Shown piece after piece: positions 28,641-38,759 of a stretch of 64,000 nucleotides of DNA. Each line of letters begins with the position of its first letter. Position 1 is the first letter of the stretch. The translations under genes were made by a program, and so were the position numbers. The DNA is taken from the NCBI GenBank assembly GCA_945862065.1, contig CAMAWT010000002.1, positions 180,474 through 244,473 of the forward strand. Direction: 5' to 3'. A model generated the notes under the pieces. That model ran no database searches. It saw only the letters and a program-made list of their open reading frames with translations, and was not told where the DNA came from. Source of the stretch: Flavobacterium psychrophilum (GTDB lineage Bacteria; Bacteroidota; Bacteroidia; Flavobacteriales; Flavobacteriaceae).

Positions 28641-28910
28641 CTACCAGCTAGCTTTTTTAACTCCTGGAATTAATCCTTGGTTAGCCATTTCACGGAATGT
28701 AACACGTGAAATACCGAATTGACGCATATACCCTCTTGGTCTTCCTGTTAATTTACAACGATTGTGTAAACGTACTGGAGAAGCATTTTTAGGTAATTTT
28801 TGTAAGCCTTCATAATCACCAGCTTCTAACAAAGCTTTTCTTTTTTCAGCGTACTTTTCTACTGTCTTTTCTCTTTTAACCTCACGGGCTTTCATTGATT
28901 CTTTAGCCAT
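28641..28910 (-). CDS. rpsN: 30S ribosomal protein S14 (long, zinc-free form)
   Basis: 89 residues: [36 protein letters not shown] followed by [30 protein letters not shown]. There is no CxxC...CxxC zinc site, and the length fits the C-minus form. Three bases after rplE. Confidence 0.97.
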   Translation of the reverse strand: MAKESMKAREVKREKTVEKYAEKRKALLEAGDYEGLQKLPKNASPVRLHNRCKLTGRPRGYMRQFGISRVTFREMANQGLIPGVKKASW

Positions 28911-28913
28911 AAC

Positions 28914-29465
28914 TTAATTCTTTTTAAAAGGTAAACCTAATTCTGCTAATAATGATTTTGCTTCTTTATCTGTTGCAGCAGAAGTAACGAAGGTTATATC
29001 CATACCAGAGATTTTATTAACTTTATCAATATCAATTTCTGGGAAAATGATTTGTTCTAAAACACCAAGGTTATAGTTACCTCTTCCGTCAAAACCAGTT
29101 GCTTTGATTCCGCTAAAATCTCTTACACGAGGTAAAGCTGAAGTTATAAGTCTATCTAAAAACTCATACATTCTTTCACCGCGTAAAGTAACTTTTGCTC
29201 CAATCGGCATTCCTTTTCTTAATTTGAATGACGCAACATCTTTTTTGGAAATAGTAGCTAACGCTTTTTGACCAGTAATTTTAGTTAATTCATCTACTGC
29301 GTAGTCAACTAATTTTTTATCTGATACAGCTGCACCAACTCCACGGCTAATAACGATTTTTTCAAGTTTTGGAACTTGCATAACGTTTTTGTAACCGAAT
29401 TCTTCTCTAAGAGCAGAAATAACTCTACTCTTATACTCCTCTTTTAGTCTAGGTATATATGCCAT
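28914..29465 (-). CDS. rplE: 50S ribosomal protein L5
   Basis: 183 residues: [47 protein letters not shown] and [18 protein letters not shown]. 5S rRNA-binding; 2 bases after rplX. Confidence 0.98.
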   Translation of the reverse strand: MAYIPRLKEEYKSRVISALREEFGYKNVMQVPKLEKIVISRGVGAAVSDKKLVDYAVDELTKITGQKALATISKKDVASFKLRKGMPIGAKVTLRGERMYEFLDRLITSALPRVRDFSGIKATGFDGRGNYNLGVLEQIIFPEIDIDKVNKISGMDITFVTSAATDKEAKSLLAELGLPFKKN

Positions 29466-29467
29466 AA

Positions 29468-29785
29468 CTATAGTACTTGATTAGATTTTTTTGAAAATCT
29501 TACTTTTTTATCACCTTCTACTCGTATTCCAACTTTAGTAATCTCTTTTGACTTTGGATCAATTAGAGATAAATTAGAAATTTGCATTGGCGCTTCTTTC
29601 TTAACGATTCCTCCTTGAGGGCTTTTTGCACTTGGCTTCGTGTGTCTTGAAACCATGTTTATTCCTTCAACGATCGCTTTATTGTCATCACGGTTTACTT
29701 TAAGTACTTTACCTTCAGATCCTTTATGGTCTCCAGCAATTACTCTTACAATGTCTCCCGATTTAATTTTTAACTTTGTCATCAT
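29468..29785 (-). CDS. rplX: 50S ribosomal protein L24
   Basis: 105 residues with the KOW motif in [25 protein letters not shown]. Two consecutive ATG codons (29785 and 29782) are possible starts. Assembly-initiating protein. Confidence 0.97.
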   Translation of the reverse strand: MMTKLKIKSGDIVRVIAGDHKGSEGKVLKVNRDDNKAIVEGINMVSRHTKPSAKSPQGGIVKKEAPMQISNLSLIDPKSKEITKVGIRVEGDKKVRFSKKSNQVL

Positions 29786-29793
29786 TATATGAA

Positions 29794-30162
29794 TTAAAGC
29801 ACTTCAGGTGCTAATGATACAATTTTCATGAATTGTTTTTCACGAAGTTCTCTTGCTACAGGACCAAAAACACGAGTTCCTCTCATTTCACCAGCAGCAT
29901 TCAACAATACGCATGCGTTATCGTCAAATCTGATGTATGAACCATCGGCTCTTCTCACTTCTTTTTTAGTACGTACAACTACTGCAGTTGAAACCGACCC
30001 TTTTTTAACGTTTCCGTTAGGTGTGGCGTCTTTAATTGAAACTACAATTTTATCTCCAACAGAGGCATAACGTCTTTTCGTTCCTCCTAAAACACGGATA
30101 GTCAAAACTTCTTTTGCTCCTGTGTTATCTGCTACTTTTAGTCTAGATTCTTGTTGTACCAT
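29794..30162 (-). CDS. rplN: 50S ribosomal protein L14
   Basis: 122 residues: [28 protein letters not shown] and [29 protein letters not shown]. Two bases after rpsQ. Confidence 0.98.
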   Translation of the reverse strand: MVQQESRLKVADNTGAKEVLTIRVLGGTKRRYASVGDKIVVSIKDATPNGNVKKGSVSTAVVVRTKKEVRRADGSYIRFDDNACVLLNAAGEMRGTRVFGPVARELREKQFMKIVSLAPEVL

Positions 30163-30164
30163 AA

Positions 30165-30422
30165 TTACTTAGCTCTTTCAATGATTTCAACTAATCTCCA
30201 ACATTTTAATTTACTTAAAGGTCTTGTTTCCATGATCTTTACCGTATCGCCAATGTTACAGTCATTTTTTTCGTCGTGTGCAACATATTTCTTTGTTTTC
30301 AACACGAACTTACCGTATAATGGGTGTTTTACTTTTCTTGTTTCAGAAACAACAATAGATTTCTCCATTTTGTTGCTAGTAACAACACCAACTCTCTCTT
30401 TTCTTAAATTTCTTTTTTCCAT
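30165..30422 (-). CDS. rpsQ: 30S ribosomal protein S17
   Basis: 85 residues: [47 protein letters not shown], an OB fold; [22 protein letters not shown] at the end. Confidence 0.98.
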   Translation of the reverse strand: MEKRNLRKERVGVVTSNKMEKSIVVSETRKVKHPLYGKFVLKTKKYVAHDEKNDCNIGDTVKIMETRPLSKLKCWRLVEIIERAK

Positions 30423-30439
30423 CTTTCAGCAGATTACAA

Positions 30440-30631
30440 TTATTGTAACTCTCTTTTACTTAATTCTGTTGCCAATCTTGCTACCGATCTTCTCAATGTT
30501 CTAATTTGAAGAGGGTTTTGAATTGGTGAAATAGTATGAGCCGTTTTTAATTCAGCATATGTTTTTTTTAACTGACTAAGTTGTACTTGTAAATCAGCTG
30601 TGGACAGATTGATAATTTCTGATTGTTTCAT
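30440..30631 (-). CDS. rpmC: 50S ribosomal protein L29
   Basis: 63 residues: MKQSEIINLSTADLQVQLSQLKKTYAELKTAH and PLQIRTLRRSVARLATELSKREL, a two-helix protein at the exit tunnel. Confidence 0.97.
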   Translation of the reverse strand: MKQSEIINLSTADLQVQLSQLKKTYAELKTAHTISPIQNPLQIRTLRRSVARLATELSKRELQ

Positions 30632-30642
30632 AATAAATTAGA

Positions 30643-31062
30643 TTATGCTTCGAAATCTCTAGCGACAACAAACTTAGTTTTAACTGGAAGCTTTTGAGCT
30701 GCAAGACGCAAAGCCTCTTTTGCAACTGACATTGGTACTCCTCCAACTTCAAACATAATTCTTCCGGGTTTAACAACAGCAGCCCAATATTCTACGGCTC
30801 CTTTACCTTTACCCATACGTACTTCTAGTGGTTTCTTTGTTATTGGTTTATCTGGAAATATTTTGATCCACAATTGTCCTTCTCTTTTCATAAAACGAGT
30901 GGCGGCAATACGTGCAGCTTCTATTTGACGAGAAGTTAAAAATGAAGAATCCATTGATTTAATCCCAAACATACCATTTGAAAGTTCATGTCCTCTTTGA
31001 GAATTTCCTTTCATTCTACCTTTCTGTACCTTACGGTATTTTGTTCTTTTAGGCTGTAACAT
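30643..31062 (-). CDS. rplP: 50S ribosomal protein L16
   Basis: 139 residues: [24 protein letters not shown], then [44 protein letters not shown]. Near the A-site tRNA. Confidence 0.98.
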   Translation of the reverse strand: MLQPKRTKYRKVQKGRMKGNSQRGHELSNGMFGIKSMDSSFLTSRQIEAARIAATRFMKREGQLWIKIFPDKPITKKPLEVRMGKGKGAVEYWAAVVKPGRIMFEVGGVPMSVAKEALRLAAQKLPVKTKFVVARDFEA

Positions 31063-31081
31063 TTTTCTTTAATTTAAAAAA

Positions 31082-31825
31082 TTACTTTCTTTTACGAGGG
31101 TTTGATTTTCCGTTTGGTTTTCCTCCTCTTGGAGCATCACCACCTTTTCCACCAGAAGCTTGTTTTTTATCCATTCCAACTAGTGGAGATAAATCACGCT
31201 TTCCATAAACCTCACCTTTCATGATCCACACTTTGATACCCATTCTACCATAAGTAGTATGAGCTTCAGCAAGTGCGTAATCAATATCTGCTCTGAAAGT
31301 TGATAGAGGAATTCTACCTTCTTTGAAACCTTCTGAACGTGCCATTTCAGCACCATTCAAACGACCCGAAATCAAAACTTTGATACCTTCTGCATTCATA
31401 CGCATTGACGCTGCAATTGCCATTTTAATAGCTCTTCTGTAAGAAATACGGTTCTCAATTTGACGCGCGATACTTGTTGCAACTAAATAAGCATCTAACT
31501 CAGGTCTTTTTATTTCAAAGATGTTAATTTGAACCTCTTTGTCAGTAACTTTCTTAAGTTCTTCTTTCAACTTGTCTACCTCTTGACCACCTTTTCCGAT
31601 AATAATACCAGGTCTAGCAGTAGTGATAGTAACGGTTACAAGTTTTAAAGTTCTCTCGATAATTACTTTCGATACACTAGCTTTTGATAAACGAGCATGG
31701 ATGTACTTTCTGATTTTATAATCTTCGGCGATTTTATCACCGTAATCATTTCCACCATACCAGTTTGAATCCCATCCTCTGATGATACCAAGGCGATTTC
31801 CAATTGGATTTGTCTTTTGTCCCAT
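31082..31825 (-). CDS. rpsC: 30S ribosomal protein S3
   Basis: 247 residues: [34 protein letters not shown] domain with [20 protein letters not shown], and a Gly/Lys/Arg-rich C-terminal tail ([23 protein letters not shown]). Confidence 0.98.
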   Translation of the reverse strand: MGQKTNPIGNRLGIIRGWDSNWYGGNDYGDKIAEDYKIRKYIHARLSKASVSKVIIERTLKLVTVTITTARPGIIIGKGGQEVDKLKEELKKVTDKEVQINIFEIKRPELDAYLVATSIARQIENRISYRRAIKMAIAASMRMNAEGIKVLISGRLNGAEMARSEGFKEGRIPLSTFRADIDYALAEAHTTYGRMGIKVWIMKGEVYGKRDLSPLVGMDKKQASGGKGGDAPRGGKPNGKSNPRKRK

Positions 31826-31833
31826 ACTGTTTA

Positions 31834-32244
31834 TTAATTACTTTGTGTGTTATCATTAGCCCCTAACACGATTGTCACGTGGTTTGAACGTTTTCTAATT
31901 CTGTGTGCACGACCTTGAGGTGCTGGACGAAGTCTTTTTAACATCATTCCTCCATCAACTCTGATCTCTTTTATAAATAAGCCTGCTTCAGCTACATTAC
32001 CTTCACTATTTTTTTGCTCCCAGTTATTGATTGCAGATAATAATAGTTTCTCTAATTTTCTTGAAGCTTCTTTTGAGCTAAATCTTAATATATTTAGTGC
32101 TCTTTCCACTTTCTGACCTCTTACCAAGTCCGCAACTAAGCGCATTTTTCTAGGTGAAGTAGGGCAGTTATTTAACTTTGCAAAAGCTATAGACTTATTA
32201 GCCTCTTTTCTTGCGTCTGCTGTTTCTCTTTTACGAACTCCCAT
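31834..32244 (-). CDS. rplV: 50S ribosomal protein L22
   Basis: 136 residues: [28 protein letters not shown] and the exit-tunnel loop [27 protein letters not shown]. Confidence 0.98.
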   Translation of the reverse strand: MGVRKRETADARKEANKSIAFAKLNNCPTSPRKMRLVADLVRGQKVERALNILRFSSKEASRKLEKLLLSAINNWEQKNSEGNVAEAGLFIKEIRVDGGMMLKRLRPAPQGRAHRIRKRSNHVTIVLGANDNTQSN

Positions 32245-32250
32245 TGCTTC

Positions 32251-32529
32251 TTATTTTTTACCTTTATTTTTTGCTCCAGCGTGACCTCTAAATGATCTTG
32301 TTGGTGAAAATTCTCCTAATTTGTGACCTACCATGTTCTCAGTTACATAAACTGGAACAAATTGACGACCGTTATGTACAGCGATTGTTTGTCCAACAAA
32401 ATCTGGAGTAATCATTGATGCTCTAGACCAAGTCTTAACAACACCTTTATTTCCTCCTTCAATATTTTCTTGAACTTTTTTCTCTAATTTATAGTGTACA
32501 AAAGGTCCTTTTTTTAATGAACGTGCCAT
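32251..32529 (-). CDS. rpsS: 30S ribosomal protein S19
   Basis: 92 residues: [67 protein letters not shown]. Canonical. Confidence 0.98.
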   Translation of the reverse strand: MARSLKKGPFVHYKLEKKVQENIEGGNKGVVKTWSRASMITPDFVGQTIAVHNGRQFVPVYVTENMVGHKLGEFSPTRSFRGHAGAKNKGKK

Positions 32530-32539
32530 GTCTATCTAA

Positions 32540-33364
32540 TTATTTCTTTCTGCGTTCAACAATATACTTATTACTCGGGTTAACTTTAGAACGAGTTCTA
32601 TAACCTTTAGCAGGAAGACCTTTTCTAGAACGAGGATGACCTCCAGAAGAACGTCCTTCTCCACCTCCCATAGGGTGATCAACAGGGTTCATCGCTACTG
32701 GTCTTGTTCTTGGTCTTCTACCTAACCATCTTGTTCTACCTGCTTTACCAGATACAATTAATTGATGATCAGAATTAGATACAGCTCCAATTGTTGCTGA
32801 ACAAGTTAACAAGATTAATCTTGTTTCACCTGATGGCATTTTAATTGTTGCATACTTACCATCTCTTGCCATTAATTGAGCAAAAGTTCCAGCGCTTCTA
32901 GCAATAGTAGCACCTTGTGAAGGGCGTAATTCAATACATGAAATTACGGTTCCTAATGGAATTTTTGACAACGGTAACGTGTTACCAATTTCTGGGGAAG
33001 CATCTTCTCCTGAAACAACGGTTTGACCTACTTGCAAACCATTTTGAGCAATGATATAAGCTTTAGCTCCATCAACATAATGTAATAATGCGATAAAAGC
33101 AGTTCTGTTTGGATCATACTCGATAGAATTAACTTTCGCTGGAACTCCAACTTTAGCTCTTTTAAAATCTACGATACGATACTTTTGTTTGTGACCACCG
33201 CCTGTATAACGCATGGTCATTTTTCCTTGACTATTTCTACCTCCAGAGTTATTTTTCGGTGCGATCAATGAACGCTCCGGCTTATCAGTTGTAATGGCGT
33301 CAAAACCATTCACAACTCTAAAACGCTGACCCGGGGTAATAGGTTTTAATTTTCTTACTGACAT
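32540..33364 (-). CDS. rplB: 50S ribosomal protein L2
   Basis: 274 residues: [28 protein letters not shown] and the peptidyl-transferase loop [27 protein letters not shown]. Primary 23S binder. Confidence 0.98.
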   Translation of the reverse strand: MSVRKLKPITPGQRFRVVNGFDAITTDKPERSLIAPKNNSGGRNSQGKMTMRYTGGGHKQKYRIVDFKRAKVGVPAKVNSIEYDPNRTAFIALLHYVDGAKAYIIAQNGLQVGQTVVSGEDASPEIGNTLPLSKIPLGTVISCIELRPSQGATIARSAGTFAQLMARDGKYATIKMPSGETRLILLTCSATIGAVSNSDHQLIVSGKAGRTRWLGRRPRTRPVAMNPVDHPMGGGEGRSSGGHPRSRKGLPAKGYRTRSKVNPSNKYIVERRKK

Positions 33365-33373
33365 CTTTTTTTT

Positions 33374-33664
33374 CTAGATATTGTTGTAAAAATCAATTGT
33401 TTCTCCTTCTTGTACTTGTACAATTGCTTTTTTATAAGCATTTGTCTTTCCAGTGATTAAACCACTTTTAGTGTATTTTGTAGATCTATCTGGTCTAACG
33501 TTCATTGTATTTACATTCACAACAGTAATACCATAAGTAGCCTCAACAGCTTTCTTAATTTGTACTTTGTTTGCTTTTTTATCTACAACAAAACCAAATC
33601 GATTAAAAAGTTCACCATCTTTAGTGATTTTTTCCGTGATTATAGGTTTAATAATGATACTCAT
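33374..33664 (-). CDS. rplW: 50S ribosomal protein L23
   Basis: 96 residues: IIIKPIITEKITKDGELFNRFGFVVDKKANKVQIKKAVEATYGI. Docking site for trigger factor and SRP at the tunnel exit. Confidence 0.97.
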   Translation of the reverse strand: MSIIIKPIITEKITKDGELFNRFGFVVDKKANKVQIKKAVEATYGITVVNVNTMNVRPDRSTKYTKSGLITGKTNAYKKAIVQVQEGETIDFYNNI

Positions 33665-33670
33665 GTCCTA

Positions 33671-34300
33671 TTATTTGCTTAAATTTTCTTCAATTCCTTC
33701 TAAAGAACCTTCTAAAAGTACTATGTTATTAGCATTTAAAATAGCGTAAGTACTTAACTCTGAATTAGTTACTACGCTAGAAGCCTTTAAATTGCGTGAG
33801 GACAAATATACATTTTTATTTGAATCACCCAACACAAATAAAGATTTTTTATTATCTAATCCTAAAGCACTTAAAACTGAAATGAAGTTTTTAGTGTTTG
33901 GGGTATCAAATGTAAAGTCTTCAACTACTACTAAATTAGATTCTTTTACTTTTAAAGAGAAAGCAGATTTTCTTGCTAATCTTTTTAAATTTTTGTTTAA
34001 TTTGAAAGAGTAGCTTCTTGGTCTTGGACCGAAAACTGTACCCCCTCCTTTAAACAAAGGATTTTTAGCACTACCAGCACGAGCTGTACCCGTACCTTTT
34101 TGCTTTTTAATTTTGCGTGTACTTCCTGCAACTTCAGCTCTTTCTTTAGCTTTGTGAGTTCCTTGTCTTTGATTTGCTAAATACTGTTTAACATCAAGAT
34201 ATACCGCATGTTTGTTTGGCTCTATACCAAATACTGAATCAGAAAGTTGAACTTTTCTTCCAGTATCTTTTCCTTTGATATCTAAAACTTTTACTTCCAT
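33671..34300 (-). CDS. rplD: 50S ribosomal protein L4
   Basis: 209 residues: the extended loop QRQGTHKAKERAEVAGSTRKIKKQKGTGTARAGSAKNPLFKGGGTVFGPRPRSY is canonical. Its start shares one base with the rplC stop, suggesting coupled translation. Confidence 0.98.
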   Translation of the reverse strand: MEVKVLDIKGKDTGRKVQLSDSVFGIEPNKHAVYLDVKQYLANQRQGTHKAKERAEVAGSTRKIKKQKGTGTARAGSAKNPLFKGGGTVFGPRPRSYSFKLNKNLKRLARKSAFSLKVKESNLVVVEDFTFDTPNTKNFISVLSALGLDNKKSLFVLGDSNKNVYLSSRNLKASSVVTNSELSTYAILNANNIVLLEGSLEGIEENLSK

Positions 34301-34917
34301 TACTTCTGAATGATTACATAAGAGTTTTTGTGACCAGGAATAGCTCCTTTTACAACAAGTAAATTCTTTTCAGAAACTACTTTTAAAACTCTAAGGTTTT
34401 GAATTTTTACATTATCTCCTCCCATTCTTCCAGCCATTCGCATTCCTTTGAATACTCTTGATGGATAAGAAGAAGCTCCTACTGATCCAGGCGCTCTTAA
34501 ACGGTTGTGTTGACCGTGAGTTGCTTGTCCAACACCACCAAATCCGTGACGTTTAACAACCCCTTGAAAACCTTTACCTTTAGATACACCTTGAACATCT
34601 ACAAATTCTCCTTCAGCGAATACAGCAACGGTAACATTGTCACCTAATTTGTACTCCCCTTCGAAACCTTGAAATTCAACGACTTTCTTTTTAGCAGAAG
34701 TTCCCGCTTTTTTAAAGTGACCTAAATCAGCTTTAGTGGCGTGTTTTTCTGTTTTGTCATCGAAACCAAGTTGCAACGCTTCATACCCGTCAACCTCATT
34801 GGTTCTGACTTGGGTAACGACACAAGGGCCAGCTTCGATTACTGTACAAGGAATGTTCTTCCCGTTTTCATCGAAAATGCTAGTCATGCCGATTTTTCTT
34901 CCAATTAACCCAGACAT
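34300..34917 (-). CDS. rplC: 50S ribosomal protein L3
   Basis: 205 residues: [75 protein letters not shown]. Preceded by a 97-base gap with a repeat-derived hairpin. Confidence 0.98.
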   Translation of the reverse strand: MSGLIGRKIGMTSIFDENGKNIPCTVIEAGPCVVTQVRTNEVDGYEALQLGFDDKTEKHATKADLGHFKKAGTSAKKKVVEFQGFEGEYKLGDNVTVAVFAEGEFVDVQGVSKGKGFQGVVKRHGFGGVGQATHGQHNRLRAPGSVGASSYPSRVFKGMRMAGRMGGDNVKIQNLRVLKVVSEKNLLVVKGAIPGHKNSYVIIQK

Positions 34918-34937
34918 AATTATTATTTATTGATTAT

Positions 34938-35000
34938 TAAAAAATAGTGATTAGTAATCAGTGAATAGTAATTAGTAAACTAATTACTATTCACAAATTA
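34938..35000. repeat. Word-repeat hairpin inside the ribosomal operon (rpsJ-rplC gap)
   Basis: GTGAATAGTAATTAGT (34961-34976) pairs perfectly over 13 bases with AATTACTATTCAC (34982-34994). The same words appear in the tpiA-helicase gap at 1978-2006. No promoter match seen in the gap. Confidence 0.75.
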
Positions 35001-35014
35001 CGAATAACCGAAAA

Positions 35015-35320
35015 TTATACTTTTATTTCTACTTCAACACCACTTGGCAACTCTAACTTCATCAAGGCATCAATTGTTTTTGATGAAGATGAATAGATGT
35101 CAAGAAGTCTTTTGTATGACATAACTTCAAACTGTTCTCTCGATTTTTTGTTAACGTGTGGAGAACGTAATACTGTGAAAATCTTTTTGTGAGTTGGTAA
35201 TGGAATAGGTCCAGTTACTACAGCTCCAGTGCTTTTTACAGTTTTTACAATCTTTTCAGCAGACTTATCTACCAACATGTGATCGTAAGATTTTAATTTT
35301 ATTCTAATTTTTTGACTCAT
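35015..35320 (-). CDS. rpsJ: 30S ribosomal protein S10
   Basis: 101 residues: [40 protein letters not shown]. It directly follows fusA by 11 bases; tuf, found here in many bacteria, is absent. Confidence 0.98.
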   Translation of the reverse strand: MSQKIRIKLKSYDHMLVDKSAEKIVKTVKSTGAVVTGPIPLPTHKKIFTVLRSPHVNKKSREQFEVMSYKRLLDIYSSSSKTIDALMKLELPSGVEVEIKV

Positions 35321-35331
35321 CTTGATAAATA

Positions 35332-37488
35332 TTAGGCGTTTCCTTTTGCTTTTTTGATAACTGCTTCTGATATATTAGAAGGTGTTTCTGCATAGTGAGA
35401 GAATTCCATTGTTGAAGTTGCTCTACCTGATGATAACGTTCTTAATGTTGTTACATATCCGAACATTTCAGACAAAGGCACGTCAGCTTTGATAGTTTTA
35501 GCTCCATTTCTGTCACCCATATCATTCACTTGACCTCTACGACGGTTAATATCTCCTACGATATCTCCCATGTTTTCTTCTGGAGTAATAACTTCCATCT
35601 TCATGATTGGCTCAAGGATAATAGCTCCAGCAGCTTTTGCTACTTCTTTATATCCCATTCTTGCAGCTAATTCAAAAGACAAAGCATCAGAATCGACAGG
35701 GTGGAAAGATCCATCAGTTAAAGTTACTTTTAAACTATCTACTTGGTATCCAGCTAATGGACCCGTTTTCATAGCTTCTCTGAAACCTTTTTCTACTGAA
35801 GGAATATATTCTTTAGGAACGTTTCCTCCTTTTACTGCATTCACGAATTGTAAACCTACAGGAACTTTACCATCCACTTCATCAGCAGGCTCTAATGTAA
35901 ATACGATATCACCGAATTTACCACGACCTCCAGATTGTTTTTTGTATGTTTCTCTATGTGTTGCAGTTCTTGTAAATGCTTCTTTATATTCTACTTGAGG
36001 CTCACCTTGGTCAACTTCAACTTTGAATTCACGTTTCATACGGTCAACAAGGATGTCTAAGTGCAACTCTCCCATTCCTGAGATAATAGTTTGACCTGAA
36101 GCCTCATCTGTACGTACTGTAAATGTTGGATCTTCTTCAGCTAATTTTGCTAAAGCCATACCCATTTTATCTACGTCTGCTTTTGTTTTTGGCTCGATAG
36201 CGATACCAATTACCGGTGCAGGGAATTTCATAGACTCAAGAACAATTGGGTGTTTTTCATCACACAATGTATCTCCAGTTTTAATATCTTTAAATCCAAC
36301 TGCTGCTCCAATATCTCCAGCCTCGATATATTCGATAGGATTTTGTTTGTTAGCGTGCATTTGATAGATTCGAGAAATTCTTTCTTTGTTACCAGAACGA
36401 GTGTTCAAAACATAAGAACCAGCATCTAAACGCCCAGAATAAGCACGGAAGAAAGCTAAACGACCTACGAATGGGTCAGTAGCAATTTTGAATGCTAATG
36501 CAGCGAATGGCTCTTTTACATCTGGCTTACGTAATATTTTAGTTTGATCTTCTTCTAATAATTCAGAATCATCTGGGTGAATACCCGTGATACCTTCTTT
36601 ATCCATTGGAGATGGTAAGTATTTACATACTGCATCTAACATGAATTGAACTCCTTTATTTTTGAATGAAGAACCAGCGATCATAGGAATGATAGCCATG
36701 TCCATTACAGCTGCTCTTAGAGCAATATTAATTTCTTCTTCAGTAATTGTAGATTCATCTTCCATGAATTTTTCAAGAAGATTCTCATCATAATCGGCTA
36801 CTGCTTCAATTAGGATAGATCTATATTCTTTAACCTCAGCAAGCATATCTTCTGGAATAGGCACAATCTCATAAGTTGCTCCCATACCTTCTTCATCCCA
36901 AACAATAGCTTGGTTTTTAACTAAATCTACAACACCTTTGAAATCATTTTCTTCACCAATTGGCAAAGTGATAGCCACTGCGTTTGATTTTAGCATGTCT
37001 CTTACTTGTTGACAAACCATCAAAAAGTTTGAACCTTGTCTATCCATTTTGTTAACAAAACCGATACGAGGCACACGGTATTGATCAGCAAGTCTCCAGT
37101 TAGTTTCTGATTGTGGCTCAACACCATCAACAGCAGAAAATAAGAAAACCAACCCATCCAATACACGCAAAGAACGATTTACCTCAACGGTAAAGTCAAC
37201 GTGTCCTGGGGTATCAATAATGTTAAAGTGGTAAGGTAATGTTTCAGGTAATCTTTTACCTTGTACAGTTGGGAAATTCCATTCACAAGTTGTAGCAGCA
37301 GAAGTAATAGTAATACCTCTTTCTTGCTCTTGCGCCATCCAGTCCATTGTTGCAGCACCATCGTGTACTTCACCAATTTTGTGTGATTTTCCTGTGTAAA
37401 AAAGAATACGCTCTGTTGTTGTTGTTTTACCAGCATCAATGTGAGCAGCAATTCCGATGTTTCTTGTGTATTTAAGTTCTCTAGCCAT
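35332..37488 (-). CDS. fusA: Elongation factor G
   Basis: 718-residue translocation GTPase: G1 [15 protein letters not shown], switch [24 protein letters not shown], domain [17 protein letters not shown] and [13 protein letters not shown]. Full length, in the str-type position between rpsG and rpsJ. Confidence 0.98.
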   Translation of the reverse strand: MARELKYTRNIGIAAHIDAGKTTTTERILFYTGKSHKIGEVHDGAATMDWMAQEQERGITITSAATTCEWNFPTVQGKRLPETLPYHFNIIDTPGHVDFTVEVNRSLRVLDGLVFLFSAVDGVEPQSETNWRLADQYRVPRIGFVNKMDRQGSNFLMVCQQVRDMLKSNAVAITLPIGEENDFKGVVDLVKNQAIVWDEEGMGATYEIVPIPEDMLAEVKEYRSILIEAVADYDENLLEKFMEDESTITEEEINIALRAAVMDMAIIPMIAGSSFKNKGVQFMLDAVCKYLPSPMDKEGITGIHPDDSELLEEDQTKILRKPDVKEPFAALAFKIATDPFVGRLAFFRAYSGRLDAGSYVLNTRSGNKERISRIYQMHANKQNPIEYIEAGDIGAAVGFKDIKTGDTLCDEKHPIVLESMKFPAPVIGIAIEPKTKADVDKMGMALAKLAEEDPTFTVRTDEASGQTIISGMGELHLDILVDRMKREFKVEVDQGEPQVEYKEAFTRTATHRETYKKQSGGRGKFGDIVFTLEPADEVDGKVPVGLQFVNAVKGGNVPKEYIPSVEKGFREAMKTGPLAGYQVDSLKVTLTDGSFHPVDSDALSFELAARMGYKEVAKAAGAIILEPIMKMEVITPEENMGDIVGDINRRRGQVNDMGDRNGAKTIKADVPLSEMFGYVTTLRTLSSGRATSTMEFSHYAETPSNISEAVIKKAKGNA

Positions 37489-37499
37489 TTCTTATCGTA

Positions 37500-37976
37500 T
37501 TAAAATCTAAAATGTGAAAATGCTTTGTTTGCTTCTGCCATTTTGTGAGTATCCATTCTCTTTTTAACTGCTGCACCTTCTTCTTTAGCTGCTGCTAAAA
37601 TTTCGGAAGCAAGTTTTTGAGCCATTGATTTCTCATTTCTTCTACGAGCGTAAAGAAGCATCCACTTCATTGCCATAGAGATTTTACGATCTGGACGAAT
37701 TTGCATTGGTATTTGGAATGTTGCTCCACCTACTCTACGACTACGTACTTCTACGTGAGGCATAACGTTTGTTAATGCATCTTTCCAAACTTCTAATGAC
37801 GATTTTTCGTCATTGTTCTTTTTAGCTTCTACGATGTCAATTGCATCATAAAATACTTTAAAAGCTGTTGATTTTTTACCATCCCACATTAAGTTGTTTA
37901 CAAAACGTGTTACCAATTGGTCATTAAACCTTGGATCTGGTAAAAGAGGTCTTTTCTTTGCTGCTCTTTTTCTCAT
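37500..37976 (-). CDS. rpsG: 30S ribosomal protein S7
   Basis: 158 residues: [68 protein letters not shown]. Primary 16S 3'-domain binder; 11 bases before fusA. Confidence 0.98.
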   Translation of the reverse strand: MRKRAAKKRPLLPDPRFNDQLVTRFVNNLMWDGKKSTAFKVFYDAIDIVEAKKNNDEKSSLEVWKDALTNVMPHVEVRSRRVGGATFQIPMQIRPDRKISMAMKWMLLYARRRNEKSMAQKLASEILAAAKEEGAAVKKRMDTHKMAEANKAFSHFRF

Positions 37977-37979
37977 GTC

Positions 37980-38065
37980 TTTGTTTTTTGTCGAAAGTTG
38001 AAATTGGAAAGTCGTAAAGAAGTTACTTTATGACGTTGAAATTTTACTTTTGACTAGTTAAAAAT
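37980..38065. repeat. Word-like repeat in the rpsL-rpsG gap
   Basis: Contains GAAAGTTGAAATTGGAAAG and GTCGTAAAG AAGTTA CTTTATGAC (a near-perfect 9-bp hairpin). Third gap of the ribosomal cluster filled by such sequence. Confidence 0.5.
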
Positions 38066-38449
38066 TTACTTTTTCGCCTCTTTTGGACGTTTTGCACCAT
38101 ACTTAGATCTACGTTGCGTTCTTCCTGCTACACCTGAGGTATCAAGTGCACCACGAACGATGTGGTATCTAACTCCTGGTAAATCTTTTACTCTTCCGCC
38201 TCGCACTAATACTATCGAGTGCTCTTGCAGATTGTGTCCTTCTCCTGGGATGTAAGCATTTACTTCGTTTCCATTAGTCAAACGTACACGCGCTACTTTA
38301 CGCATTGCAGAGTTTGGTTTTTTTGGAGTTGTAGTATAAACACGTGTACATACACCTCTTCTTTGAGGACAAGAATCTAAAGCAACCGATTTACTCTTCT
38401 TAGTGATTTGAGTTCTTCCTGTTCTTACTAATTGTTGAATAGTTGGCAT
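38066..38449 (-). CDS. rpsL: 30S ribosomal protein S12
   Basis: 127 residues: [57 protein letters not shown] and [16 protein letters not shown]. The lysines whose mutation gives streptomycin resistance are unchanged (PKKPNS, RVKDLPG). First gene of the whole ribosomal supercluster. Confidence 0.98.
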
Positions 38450-38502
38450 AATTAAATACTAAAAATTACTTGTTTATAAAATTCCCGCTTTTTACGGGGT
38501 TG

Positions 38503-38510
38503 CAAATGTA
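38503..38510 (-). promoter_or_regulatory. -7 element upstream of rpsL (start of the ribosomal supercluster)
   Basis: TACATTTG on the minus strand, 53 bases before the rpsL ATG. The leader in between has a small CCCCG/GCGGG-type hairpin. With the divergent promoter at 38636 and the repeat at 38648 this accounts for the 310-base gap 38450-38759. Confidence 0.6.
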
Positions 38511-38635
38511 ATAAATATTTTTAATAAAAAAAATCATAATTCATTAATTTTCAATAAGATTATTTGAAACTCGGATTTTTAAGATACGATGGTTTGATTT
38601 TTTACGTTATTTGTAGTGACTTTATAAAAATGCAA

Positions 38636-38643
38636 TAACTTTG
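38636..38643 (+). promoter_or_regulatory. Promoter of the BamA-like gene, directly before the structured repeat
   Basis: TAACTTTG matches the -7 consensus, with a TTG element 22 bases upstream (TTATTTG). Transcription from here would place the repeat 38648-38724 in the 5' leader. Confidence 0.6.
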
Positions 38644-38647
38644 GTCT

Positions 38648-38724
38648 TTTAGCCCAGATTGAAGCAAGTATCCTTTCTTGTGGTTTTTTTTAACCACAAG
38701 AAAGATACTGCGGAAAGCTGGAAT
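38648..38724 (+). repeat. Flavobacterial structured intergenic repeat, copy 2
   Basis: TTTAGCCCAGATTGAAGC-ATCCT, a perfect long hairpin CTTGTGGTT...AACCACAAG, then AAGATACTGCGGAAAGCTGGA. The hairpin arms are the best paired of the four copies. Confidence 0.8.
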
Positions 38725-38759
38725 GACCTTTATTGAAATGCCCAAGCCATTTGCTTCAA

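Noticed and set aside
35570..35998. 142-codon plus-strand frame inside fusA
   Set aside because: Antisense shadow of EF-G; no promoter or start context.
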